NCBI GenBank assembly: GCA_046765875.1
Contig: JBKPSJ010000247.1
Location: forward strand, 1-16,522
DNA from: DASRHY01 sp046765875
GTDB taxonomy: Bacteria; Actinomycetota; Actinomycetes; Propionibacteriales; Kribbellaceae
DNA length: 16,522 bases
Direction: 5' to 3'
The first letter of the stretch is position 1. Each line of letters begins with the position of its first letter. The translations under genes were made by a program, and so were the position numbers. Below the pieces are notes generated by a model. The model was not told where the DNA came from. It saw only the letters and a list, made by a program, of their open reading frames with translations, and searched no databases. Shown piece by piece: positions 1 through 6,140 of the stretch.

Positions 1-672
1 CTCGGAGAGATGCTCGAAGGCGCCCGGATCAAGGTCTGGGCGAGCCTCACCAGTGATGCGCGCGAGCAGGCGGGGAAGACTGCCGAGCGGTTCCACCTCG
101 ATCCGAGCCGGTTCTTCAGTACGCCCGAACCGGTGCCCTGCCTCCCCCAGCTCGCCGAGGCGGCTTGGCGGGACCGCCGAATCCGGATCGAGTATGTCCG
201 CGAAGGCAGGGCGGCTGTCCGCGAGGTCGATCCGCTCGGGCTGGTGCTGGCCGCCGGCGAGTGGTACCTCGTTGCCCTGCGCAACGATGTACGGCGGACC
301 TATCGGGTGTCGCGGATCCGCTCGGTCGAGCAGCTCCTCGAGTCCGCAAGGCGGCCGGCGGACTTCGATCTCGCCGAGGCCTGGGCCGAGGCCCGCAAGG
401 GGATGGAGGACGAGGGTCCGCCGATCGAGGTCACCGTACGGATCCAGGCACGGGCGTTGTCCAGGCTGCGCAACCTCGTCCACGTGCACGGCCAGGATCG
501 CGTACCGGTCGCGGAGACCGGGACGCTCGAGCTGACGGTGCCGTTCGACAACGAATGGTGGGCGAGCGACGCCCTGCGGCGGCTGGGCGCCGACGCTGAG
601 ATCCTGCGGCCGGCCAACCTCCGGCGTCGGGTGGCGGCCGAACTCCGCAAGGCCGCCGCCCAGTACGAATGA
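1..672 (+). CDS. WYL-domain transcriptional regulator, 3' part
   Basis: The reading frame is open from base 1 through the Met codon at 10, so the N-terminal winged-helix DNA-binding part lies outside the window. Counting from that Met, a WYL domain spans about residues 43-112, with the signature W85-Y86-L87 in GEWYLVAL followed by RTYRVSRI, and a C-terminal WCX-like domain spans about 140-215. WYL domains are ligand-sensing modules in DeoR-like regulators and often bind nucleic acid or nucleotides. The gene ends with TGA one base before the stop of the convergent Lrp gene, so no terminator fits between them. The target is unknown because the 5' neighbours are not visible. Confidence 0.88.
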   Translation, partial: LGEMLEGARIKVWASLTSDAREQAGKTAERFHLDPSRFFSTPEPVPCLPQLAEAAWRDRRIRIEYVREGRAAVREVDPLGLVLAAGEWYLVALRNDVRRTYRVSRIRSVEQLLESARRPADFDLAEAWAEARKGMEDEGPPIEVTVRIQARALSRLRNLVHVHGQDRVPVAETGTLELTVPFDNEWWASDALRRLGADAEILRPANLRRRVAAELRKAAAQYE

Positions 673-673
673 G

Positions 674-1126
674 CTAGGAGGCGAACGGGCGCTCGGTGAC
701 GATCCGTTTCATCACGATCGTCGAGGTCAGTCGCTGTACCCCGGGCAGCGTGGCAAGCCGTTCGTCGCGGAGACGCTGGTACGCCGCGATGTCGGCCGTC
801 GCCACCCGGACGAGGTAGTCGGGATCACCGAACAGCCGCTCGGCGTGCCGAACCTCCGGCACCTCGGCGAGGCTGGTCTCGAAAGCGATGATCGTGTCGG
901 CATCCTCGCGGCCCATCGTCACCGACACCAGCACCTCGAATCCGCGGTCGACGGCGGCCGGATCGACCACCGCGCGGTACCCGCGGATCACCCCTGACCG
1001 CTCGAGTTCGCGCACCCGCCGATGACACGGCGCCACGCTCAACCCGACCCGCCGGGCCAGCTCGGTGACGCTGACGCGGCCCTCCGCCTCCAGCAGAGCA
1101 AGGATCTTGCGGTCGATCGCGTCCAT
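674..1126 (-). CDS. Lrp/AsnC-family transcriptional regulator
   Basis: A 150-residue protein of normal Lrp/AsnC length. The N-terminal helix-turn-helix lies at about residues 5-48 (TELARRVGLS, then CHRRVRELERSGVI). The C-terminal RAM ligand-binding domain spans about 63-135 and contains the conserved GDPDYLVRV stretch at 100-108. I chose the ATG at 1126 over the upstream ATG at 1177 because homology to the family begins at MDAIDRKIL. An AGGA lies 8 nt upstream of 1126, and a TAGGAT hexamer ends 7 nt before it, so a leaderless transcript is also possible. It is divergent from a PQ-loop membrane protein, and a palindrome lies between them. Lrp-type regulators commonly control a divergent amino-acid exporter and themselves, so that is the probable role here. 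Confidence 0.9.
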   Translation of the reverse strand: MDAIDRKILALLEAEGRVSVTELARRVGLSVAPCHRRVRELERSGVIRGYRAVVDPAAVDRGFEVLVSVTMGREDADTIIAFETSLAEVPEVRHAERLFGDPDYLVRVATADIAAYQRLRDERLATLPGVQRLTSTIVMKRIVTERPFAS

Positions 1127-1177
1127 GACAAAGATCCTATCTCTGATCGGACAGATTGAGCACAAAGTCGCAAACAC

Positions 1178-1196
1178 ATGTCGCGCACAGCGACAT
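1178..1196. promoter_or_regulatory. palindromic operator candidate, lrp/PQ-loop intergenic region
   Basis: ATGTCGCgcacaGCGACAT is a perfect inverted repeat with 7-bp arms and a 5-nt spacer. It sits in the 81-bp divergent gap, and its last T is the first base of a TATTCT -10-like hexamer (1196-1201) located 6 nt before the ATG of the PQ-loop gene. Position and symmetry suggest an operator for the divergent Lrp/AsnC protein. No binding consensus for this particular regulator is known to me. Confidence 0.5.
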
Positions 1197-1207
1197 ATTC
1201 TCCATGC

Positions 1208-1816
1208 ATGCTCGACTACCTGCCGATCATCGCGGCTGTATTCGGCATCCCGCAGTACCTGCCGCAGATCCTCAAGTTGCGCCGCACCGGCGACCCGGCC
1301 GGGGTGTCCTGGTCATGGGCGACTCTGACGAGCCTGAACAACGGGGCCTGGTTCGCGTACTTCCTCCTGTCGGCGTACTGGTCCGCGCTGGTGCCGTCCT
1401 CGGCCGCCACTCTGCTTGCCGGCGCCCTCGCGTTCATGCTCCCCGCGTCGCGCCGGGCTGCCGTACCGATCGCCGCATGGGCCGCACTGCTGGTCGTTGC
1501 GTATGTGGTTGCCGGGCGCAACGGTCTGGGAACACTGCTGACCGCGGCTTTCGTCATCCAGGTCAGCCCGTCGATCTGGACGGCGTACCGGACCAGGCAC
1601 CCGACCGGGATCTCGCGCGGAACCTGGACGCTGGTCCTCGGCGAGCTGTCATGCTGGGCGACGTTCGGCCTCTACCGGTCGGACCCACGGCTGATCGTGC
1701 TCGGCTTCACCGGCATCACCGCGAGCATCTTGATGCTGGCCCGCGTCCCCCGAGACACCTCAGGCTGGCGCGGCGATGGACTGACGCGTCCGCAGCGGCA
1801 TCGGGATCCGGTGTAG
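1208..1816 (+). CDS. PQ-loop (SWEET/SemiSWEET-like) membrane transporter
   Basis: A 202-residue hydrophobic protein with about seven predicted transmembrane segments. A PQ-loop is visible near the N terminus (P15-Q16 in FGIPQYLPQILKLRRTGDP), and a diverged second copy at about 113-142 (VIQVSPSIWTAYRTRHPTG) gives the two-repeat architecture of this fold. Known PQ-loop proteins move sugars (SWEETs) or cationic amino acids and cystine. The divergent Lrp/AsnC regulator makes an amino-acid-like substrate more likely than a sugar, but that is inference. The start at 1208 is preferred because the upstream in-frame ATG at 1178 lies inside the palindrome and would add only a short polar extension. No good ribosome binding site is visible, which fits a leaderless start. 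The last 57 bp overlap the convergent LacI gene. Confidence 0.8.
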   Translation: MLDYLPIIAAVFGIPQYLPQILKLRRTGDPAGVSWSWATLTSLNNGAWFAYFLLSAYWSALVPSSAATLLAGALAFMLPASRRAAVPIAAWAALLVVAYVVAGRNGLGTLLTAAFVIQVSPSIWTAYRTRHPTGISRGTWTLVLGELSCWATFGLYRSDPRLIVLGFTGITASILMLARVPRDTSGWRGDGLTRPQRHRDPV

Positions 1817-2764
1817 ACCAGCCTGCTGGCCGGCATCCAGCAACAACTCCACCGCGCGACGGCCGAGATCGAAGTACGGCAGGGCGACACTGGTCAGGCC
1901 CGGGCTCAGCCAGGACGCCAGATCGGAGTCGTCGAACGACACCACCGAGACGTCAGCCGGTATGCGCAGATAATGCGCGCTCAGCGCCTGGTATACACCG
2001 AGAGCGATACGGTCGTTCAGGCAGATGAAAGCGGCCGGACGGTTGCCAGAGGCAAGGAATTGGTCGATCGCGGTCCGGGCCGAGTCCGGCCACCAGGTGG
2101 TGTCGATGCGCCCCGCCAGCGCGGTACCTGCGGCCGTCAGGACCTCCTCGATACCGGCGAGCCGCTCGGTCGCGGCGATCGTGTCCGGTGTGACCTCACC
2201 GACCAGATAGATCCGCTCGCCGTGTCCGGCCTCGAGCAGGGCGTTCGCAGCCGAGCGACCGGCTTCGAGCTCGTCCGGTACGACGGTCATGTCCGACTTC
2301 ATGCCGACGCAGTTCAGCAGCACCAGCGGATACCCCCGCAGGGCCGCCGGGATCCGGACCTGCCGGGTCGACTCGGTGGCGTACACGAATCCGCCGACGC
2401 CGTGGTCGAGCATGCTCTGCATCAGCCGCTCCTCGAGCGCCGGGTCGCCGCCGCTCTCGCCGATGAACAGCAGGTGGTCGCGCTGGAGCGCGGTGGTCAG
2501 GCTGCCGCGGACGATCTCGCCGGCGAACGCCGCGGTGGCGATCACGTCGGAGAGCATGCCGATGGTCTGCGAGAGGCTGGTACGCAGGCCCCTGGCGAGC
2601 AGGTTCGGCCGGTAGTTCAGCTCGCGGGCCGCCCGCAGGACCCGCTGCTCGGCATCCCGCGATATCCGCATGTCGTGACGACCTGACATCACGAACGAAG
2701 CCGTCGTCCTCGACACACCGGCGAGCCGAGCCACGTCGAGCAAGGTCACCCGCGCCGTGGCCAT
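1760..2764 (-). CDS. LacI-family transcriptional repressor
   Basis: A 334-residue protein of typical LacI/GalR length. The N-terminal helix-turn-helix is at residues 7-27 (VTLLDVARLAGVSRTTASFV), followed by the hinge region NYRPNLLARGLRTS at 50-63 with the minor-groove-inserting Leu motif. The periplasmic-binding-protein-like sensor domain runs from about 66 to 334 and includes the VVSFDDSDLASWLSPGLTSV region before the C terminus. Ligands of this family are usually sugars or nucleosides. No sugar operon adjoins it, so the ligand is unknown. A LacI-type palindrome lies 27 bp upstream of the start codon and suggests autoregulation. No ribosome binding site is visible; a TAGTCT hexamer 6 nt before the ATG suggests a leaderless mRNA. 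Confidence 0.93.
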   Translation of the reverse strand: MATARVTLLDVARLAGVSRTTASFVMSGRHDMRISRDAEQRVLRAARELNYRPNLLARGLRTSLSQTIGMLSDVIATAAFAGEIVRGSLTTALQRDHLLFIGESGGDPALEERLMQSMLDHGVGGFVYATESTRQVRIPAALRGYPLVLLNCVGMKSDMTVVPDELEAGRSAANALLEAGHGERIYLVGEVTPDTIAATERLAGIEEVLTAAGTALAGRIDTTWWPDSARTAIDQFLASGNRPAAFICLNDRIALGVYQALSAHYLRIPADVSVVSFDDSDLASWLSPGLTSVALPYFDLGRRAVELLLDAGQQAGLHRIPMPLRTRQSIAAPA

Positions 2765-2780
2765 GGAGTGAGACTAGCCG

Positions 2781-2808
2781 TTGACGGTCCGCTAAATCGA
2801 GTTAGCAT
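2781..2808 (+). promoter_or_regulatory. candidate sigma70-type promoter toward the PLP enzyme
   Basis: TTGACG at 2781-2786 and TAGCAT at 2803-2808 are separated by 16 bp, a good match to a housekeeping actinobacterial promoter. Initiation would be near 2815, leaving an untranslated leader of about 200 nt before the class V enzyme at 3015. The LacI-type palindrome lies within the spacer and -10. Confidence 0.45.
2791..2806. promoter_or_regulatory. LacI-family operator candidate
   Basis: GCTAAATCGAGTTAGC is a 16-bp palindrome centred on C|G, with half-sites GCTAAATC and GCTAACTC (7 of 8 identical). The central CG with flanking A/T runs is the usual shape of LacI/GalR-family operators. It sits 27 bp upstream of the LacI gene and overlaps the forward promoter, so a bound repressor could control both directions. 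Confidence 0.6.
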
Positions 2809-2872
2809 TGTCGTGCAGCGTCGACGTCGCCCGAGCCATGCACAACAGAGGGGGCTCGCCGCCGCACCTTGC

Positions 2873-2889
2873 CCTCGGCGTCACCGAGG
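2873..2889 (+). other. small hairpin in the leader of the PLP-enzyme gene
   Basis: CCTCGG-cgtca-CCGAGG is a perfect 6-bp stem with a 5-nt loop, extendable by TGC/GCA across a one-base bulge. It is the first of two consecutive stems in the 250-bp gap between the LacI and class V genes. The rest of this gap shows no convincing gene; a 53-codon ORF from the ATG at 2838 is arginine- and glycine-rich and probably spurious. Confidence 0.4.
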
Positions 2890-2907
2890 CAGGGGGCGGG
2901 ACGGGGG

Positions 2908-2962
2908 CGACGCCGTCCTCGCCGCGGTCTCAGGCCAGGTGGCGGCGGCGAGGACGGCGTCG
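2908..2962. repeat. perfect 18-bp inverted repeat (large hairpin)
   Basis: CGACGCCGTCCTCGCCGC at 2908-2925 pairs without mismatch with 2945-2962 across a 19-nt loop. The stem ends 52 bp before the start of the class V enzyme and lies downstream of the candidate promoter. No T-run follows it. It may be an attenuator, a U-poor terminator, a processing site or a palindromic repeat; the sequence does not decide between these. Confidence 0.7.
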
Positions 2963-3014
2963 GCACCGAACCGGCCCCTTGTTCGTGAACGAGTGACCGG
3001 TCACCCTCGAAGGC

Positions 3015-4226
3015 ATGGCCGAACACGAGATCGACGTCGCCGCCGTCCGTGCCCTCTACCCCGCGCTGCGAACCGGCGCGGCGTACCTGGACGGAGCGGC
3101 CGGGACCCAGGTACCGCAGACCGTGATCGACGCGATCGCCGACGCCTATCGCGGCGGACTCGGCAACGCGCACGGCACGTTCACCGCCAGCCGTCGCTCG
3201 GATGGCATCGTCACCGAGTGCCGCACGGCGGTCGCGGACCTGGTCGGCGGTGTGCCCGACGGCGTCATCCTCGGGCCGAACATGACCACGCTGACGTACC
3301 GGCTGGCCCGGGCCCTGTCGCGTGCCTGGCGGCCGGGTGACGAGATCGTGGTGTCCCGGCTGGACCACGACGCGAACATCCGGCCGTGGGTGCAGGCGGC
3401 CGCGGACACCGGCAGCACCGTACGGTGGGCCGGCGTCGACCTGCCGGGCGGCGAGCTACCCGTGGACCAGTACGACGAGCTGCTGACGGACCGGACCCGG
3501 CTGGTGACGTTGCCCGCGGCAAGCAATGTGATCGGCACCCGCCCGGACGTAGCAGGCATCACCGCCAGGGCACACGCCGTCGGAGCGCTTACCTTCGTCG
3601 ACGGCGTGCACGCGACACCGCACGTCCCAGTGGACGTCGCAGCGTTCGGTGCGGACTTCTACGCCACCAGCGCGTACAAGTGGTGCGGCCCGCACATCGG
3701 CGCGATCATCGCCGACACGGCGCTGCTGGAGACGCTGCGGCCGGACAAACTGGTGCCGTCGCCGGACACGGTGCCGGAGCGGTTCGAGACCGGCACCTCG
3801 CCGTTCGCCGATCTCGCCGGGGTGACCGCGGCGGTCGAGCATCTCGCCTCACTCGTGCCCGCAAGCGGTTCGCGCCGCGAGCGGGTGCTCGCATCCATGG
3901 CGGGCGCCGAGGCGTACGAGCAGGAACTTTTCCAGACCCTGCTGAAGGGCCTCGAGGCGAACGAGCGCGTGACGCTGCACGGGACGCCTGCCCGGCGTAC
4001 CGCGACGGTCTATTTCTCGGTCGCCGGGCACGCCCCAGACGATGTGGCCGCCGCCGCTGCGGCACGCGACGTCAACGTCTGGTCCGGCCACATGTACGCC
4101 TGGGAGCTGGCCGGCGCGCTCGGTGTCCGCGACTCAGGCGGCGCGGTCCGCGCCGGACTCGTGCACTACAACGACGAGTCCGACGTGGACCGGCTGCTCA
4201 CCACGATCGACGCCCTGAGCCGGTGA
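3015..4226 (+). CDS. class V aminotransferase-fold PLP enzyme, cysteine-desulfurase-like
   Basis: A 403-residue fold-type I PLP enzyme resembling the VC1184-type cysteine desulfurase family. Visible landmarks are YLDGAAGTQVP at 24-34, the PLP-phosphate region GPNMTTLT at 87-94, H118, the ring-stacking/aspartate strand FVDGVHATPHVPVD at 194-207 with D196, the Schiff-base lysine K222 in TSAYKWCGPHIG, and RFETGT at 256-261. In true NifS/SufS enzymes a catalytic Cys lies in the C-terminal loop; the corresponding segment here reads NVWSGHMYAW (354-363) with no Cys. Sulfur transfer by the classical persulfide route is therefore doubtful, and an aminotransferase, lyase or epimerase-like reaction is possible. 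The nearest GAAGG lies only 1 nt before the ATG, so the start has no good ribosome binding site; family homology begins at about residue 6. It stands alone, with a structured leader upstream. Confidence 0.85.
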   Translation: MAEHEIDVAAVRALYPALRTGAAYLDGAAGTQVPQTVIDAIADAYRGGLGNAHGTFTASRRSDGIVTECRTAVADLVGGVPDGVILGPNMTTLTYRLARALSRAWRPGDEIVVSRLDHDANIRPWVQAAADTGSTVRWAGVDLPGGELPVDQYDELLTDRTRLVTLPAASNVIGTRPDVAGITARAHAVGALTFVDGVHATPHVPVDVAAFGADFYATSAYKWCGPHIGAIIADTALLETLRPDKLVPSPDTVPERFETGTSPFADLAGVTAAVEHLASLVPASGSRRERVLASMAGAEAYEQELFQTLLKGLEANERVTLHGTPARRTATVYFSVAGHAPDDVAAAAAARDVNVWSGHMYAWELAGALGVRDSGGAVRAGLVHYNDESDVDRLLTTIDALSR

Positions 4227-4227
4227 C

Positions 4228-4277
4228 CGGCCTCCAGCCGCCCCGGCCGGTGCCAGTCCCGCTACACGTGGAGGCCG
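4228..4277. terminator. putative bidirectional terminator between convergent genes
   Basis: CGGCCTCCA (4228-4236) and TGGAGGCCG (4269-4277) form a perfect 9-bp stem that fills almost the whole gap between the two convergent stop codons. The intervening 32 nt hold the self-complementary CCGGCCGG. No T-run is present, as is common in high-GC actinobacteria. Confidence 0.5.
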
Positions 4278-4278
4278 A

Positions 4279-4743
4279 TCACTCGCTCAGCGCGGTGAGC
4301 AGCACCAGGACGAGCGTGACCACGGCGGACAGGCCGTGACCTACAACGAACGCGACCGGGAAGTACTTCTCGGCCGGTACGACGGCGCCGGCGCCGCCGT
4401 CCCCCGTTGCCGATGCGCCCTCCCTGCCACCGGCAGTGTCCGCGGCCACCAACTTCGGTGACCGGTACGTCGGTATCCAGCGCGCCAGCATCGTGAAGCC
4501 GAGCAGCGCCACCGGCAGCAGCACGATGAACGCGACCCACTTCAGCGACTCGGTGTCGGTGATGACGTAGATGATCCATATCACCAGGCCGATAGCTGCC
4601 AGCGCGAAGTGCCCGAAGATCAGGCCGGGCGGGAACTTGCTCGTCCGCGGCGTCCGGGGTCCACCCCGCTGGATCCAGATCCCCAGCATCGTGGCCCCGC
4701 CGAGGGCGGCGATTATCCAGGTGATCAGTGCGGCGATTGCCAT
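4279..4743 (-). CDS. small four-helix integral membrane protein
   Basis: A 154-residue hydrophobic protein with predicted membrane helices at about 3-23, 41-63, 68-88 and 128-152. A hydrophilic, Gly/Ala-rich loop of about 35 residues separates helices 3 and 4. Helices 2 and 4 each contain a Gly-His pair (H45 in LIFGHFALAA and H136 in FVVGHGLSAVV), which could be cofactor ligands such as for haem, but nothing else proves this. I cannot assign it to a named family with certainty. It is the second gene of an operon, 3 bp after the DUF2231 gene, with GGAAGGA placed about 8 nt before its ATG inside the end of that gene. Confidence 0.8.
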   Translation of the reverse strand: MAIAALITWIIAALGGATMLGIWIQRGGPRTPRTSKFPPGLIFGHFALAAIGLVIWIIYVITDTESLKWVAFIVLLPVALLGFTMLARWIPTYRSPKLVAADTAGGREGASATGDGGAGAVVPAEKYFPVAFVVGHGLSAVVTLVLVLLTALSE

Positions 4744-4746
4744 CGT

Positions 4747-5262
4747 TCAGTCCTTCCGGTCGTGTATTGCCGGTGCGAACCCTTCGGCCTGAGTGGTCTC
4801 GTCGACGACCCGGACGCCGTACCGGAACGCGAGCTTGCCGCCGAGGTACCCCGAGAAGCCGAGCGTCGCGAAGGCGACCGCCGACAGCACCAGCTGCCCG
4901 GCCGGTACGGGCCCGTTCCGGTCGCCGCCGGAGCGCCACATGAAGTTCAGCGCGTACGCCACGGTGATGCCGAGGTTGAGCGCCATGTGTACAAGCCCGG
5001 TGCGGAACGCCTTGGTGCCCGGCGGGATGGCGAACAGGTCGAGGAACCCGACCAGCGCGGCCGCGAGCGCCCCCAGAACGCCCAGGCCGATCAGCCAGTA
5101 CGATCCCTCGGCAAGGAACGCCGGGTCGTCGACGAACCGCGAAGCGATGTCGAACACCAGTGCCGCCGCCCAGGCGCCGATCGGAACGGTCACCAGGATC
5201 GGGTGGAAGGGGTGCCCGTACGGACCGGCCAACATCGCGCTGACCGGCTGCTTCGCATCCAC
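4747..5262 (-). CDS. DUF2231 family membrane protein
   Basis: A 171-residue predicted membrane protein with four helices at about 20-40, 55-80, 88-108 and 122-145. The N-terminal motif GHPFHPILVTVPIGAW (16-31, with H17 and H20), an intramembrane Asp (D75) and H92 in GLVHMALN match the DUF2231 pattern (COG4244). The function of this family is unsettled; conserved His residues have suggested cofactor or metal binding. The start is GTG at 5262, supported by a very good GGAGGT 8 nt upstream. It heads a two-gene operon and is divergent from a SufR-like regulator, so expression may follow redox or Fe-S status; this is inference. Confidence 0.85.
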   Translation of the reverse strand: MDAKQPVSAMLAGPYGHPFHPILVTVPIGAWAAALVFDIASRFVDDPAFLAEGSYWLIGLGVLGALAAALVGFLDLFAIPPGTKAFRTGLVHMALNLGITVAYALNFMWRSGGDRNGPVPAGQLVLSAVAFATLGFSGYLGGKLAFRYGVRVVDETTQAEGFAPAIHDRKD

Positions 5263-5334
5263 CGGGGACTACCTCCGGTCGAAGAATTTGACTAGCTGAT
5301 ATTTGTCATAAACGGCTCAAGGCGGTCAAGTGTT

Positions 5335-5360
5335 CAACGGTGATTCGACAATCACCTTTG
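5335..5360. promoter_or_regulatory. palindromic operator candidate between DUF2231 operon and SufR-like gene
   Basis: GGTGATT-cgac-AATCACC (5339-5356) is a perfect 7-4-7 inverted repeat. It extends outward with one mismatch to CAA...TTG (5335-5360), so 10 of 11 positions per arm are symmetric. It covers the -35 position of the regulator's probable promoter in the 114-bp divergent gap, as expected for an autoregulatory operator. Confidence 0.6.
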
Positions 5361-5362
5361 GC

Positions 5363-5368
5363 TATACT
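5363..5368 (+). promoter_or_regulatory. -10 element of the SufR-like regulator gene
   Basis: TATACT ends 8 nt before the GTG start at 5377. Transcription from it would begin at or next to the start codon, giving a leaderless mRNA. No consensus -35 is visible; that position is occupied by the palindrome. Confidence 0.5.
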
Positions 5369-5376
5369 CCGAGGCC

Positions 5377-6060
5377 GTGGAGTCCCCGTTCGCCGCCATC
5401 GCCGTCCTCGACGACGACTCGCGCCGGGGCATGTTCGAGTACATCCGCCGCAGCGGCGCACCGGTGACCAGGGACGAGGCGGCGGGCGCGGTCGGGATCT
5501 CCCGCAAGCTGGCCGCATTCCATCTCGACAAGCTGGTCGCGGCCGGGCTGCTGGTCGCCGGATCCGCACCGGTACGCCGTGCCGGACGCCGGCCGAAGAC
5601 GTACGAGCTGGCCGACGGGGCGGACCTCCAGGTGAGCATCCCGCCGCGACGGCACGATCTGCTGGCGGCGCTGCTGATCGAGGCGGTCATCGGCGAGCAT
5701 GACGGCGAGTCGGCAAGACAGGCGGCCGTTCGCGTCTCCCGCGAGCACGGCGAGCGGCTGGGCGCCGAGCGGCGGCCGGCCGGTCGTACCGGCCCCGAGC
5801 GGGCGTTGACGATGACGATGGCCGTGCTCGAGGACAACGGGTTCGAGCCGGTCCGGCTCGACGGGGGCGCCCGGCTGCGCAGTTGCCCCTTCCATCCGCT
5901 CGCAGCCGGCGGTGCCCGTGACCTGGTGTGCGGGATCAACCACGCATTGCTCGCCGGCATCGTCGCGGGACTGGGTACAGGGTCGATCGAGGCCGTACTC
6001 GATCCCGCCGGCGGCGAGTGCTGCGTCGCGCTGCGGCCCGCCGCCAGGCGGCGGGACTGA
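5377..6060 (+). CDS. winged-helix regulator with SufR-like Fe-S cysteine pattern
   Basis: A 227-residue regulator. The N-terminal winged helix-turn-helix is at about 5-80 (SRRGMFEYIRRSG, then GISRKLAAFHLDKLVAAGLL). The C-terminal region has C170-P-F-H173, C185 (LVCGINHALLAG) and C215-C216 (GGECCVAL), close to the cysteine/histidine arrangement by which SufR-type repressors hold an iron-sulfur cluster. The C-x14-C spacing differs slightly from cyanobacterial SufR. A redox- or iron-responsive repressor is the best guess, but the cluster is not proven. The start is GTG, supported by TATACT 8 nt upstream and by the reach of the winged helix. It is divergent from the DUF2231 operon, with a palindrome between them, and reads toward the trehalose operon 80 bp downstream. 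No suf genes are nearby. Confidence 0.82.
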   Translation: MESPFAAIAVLDDDSRRGMFEYIRRSGAPVTRDEAAGAVGISRKLAAFHLDKLVAAGLLVAGSAPVRRAGRRPKTYELADGADLQVSIPPRRHDLLAALLIEAVIGEHDGESARQAAVRVSREHGERLGAERRPAGRTGPERALTMTMAVLEDNGFEPVRLDGGARLRSCPFHPLAAGGARDLVCGINHALLAGIVAGLGTGSIEAVLDPAGGECCVALRPAARRRD

Positions 6061-6140
6061 CACACCCCAGGCTCCGTGCCGGCGGCCGGCCGGGATACCG
6101 TGCGAAGACTGCCGGACCGTTCAGAATTGGGGCACCACAT

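Noticed and set aside
2838..2996. 53-codon ORF in the gap before the class V enzyme
   Set aside because: Arg/Gly/Pro-rich with no ribosome binding site, and it contains the perfect 18-bp palindrome; more likely leader RNA than protein.
4244..4251. CCGGCCGG as a separate regulatory site
   Set aside because: Short GC palindromes are expected by chance in this DNA; it is only part of the loop of the convergent terminator.
5928..6140. In-frame N-terminal extension of glgX
   Set aside because: It overlaps the regulator gene and is arginine-rich; GH13 homology starts at the ATG at 6141.
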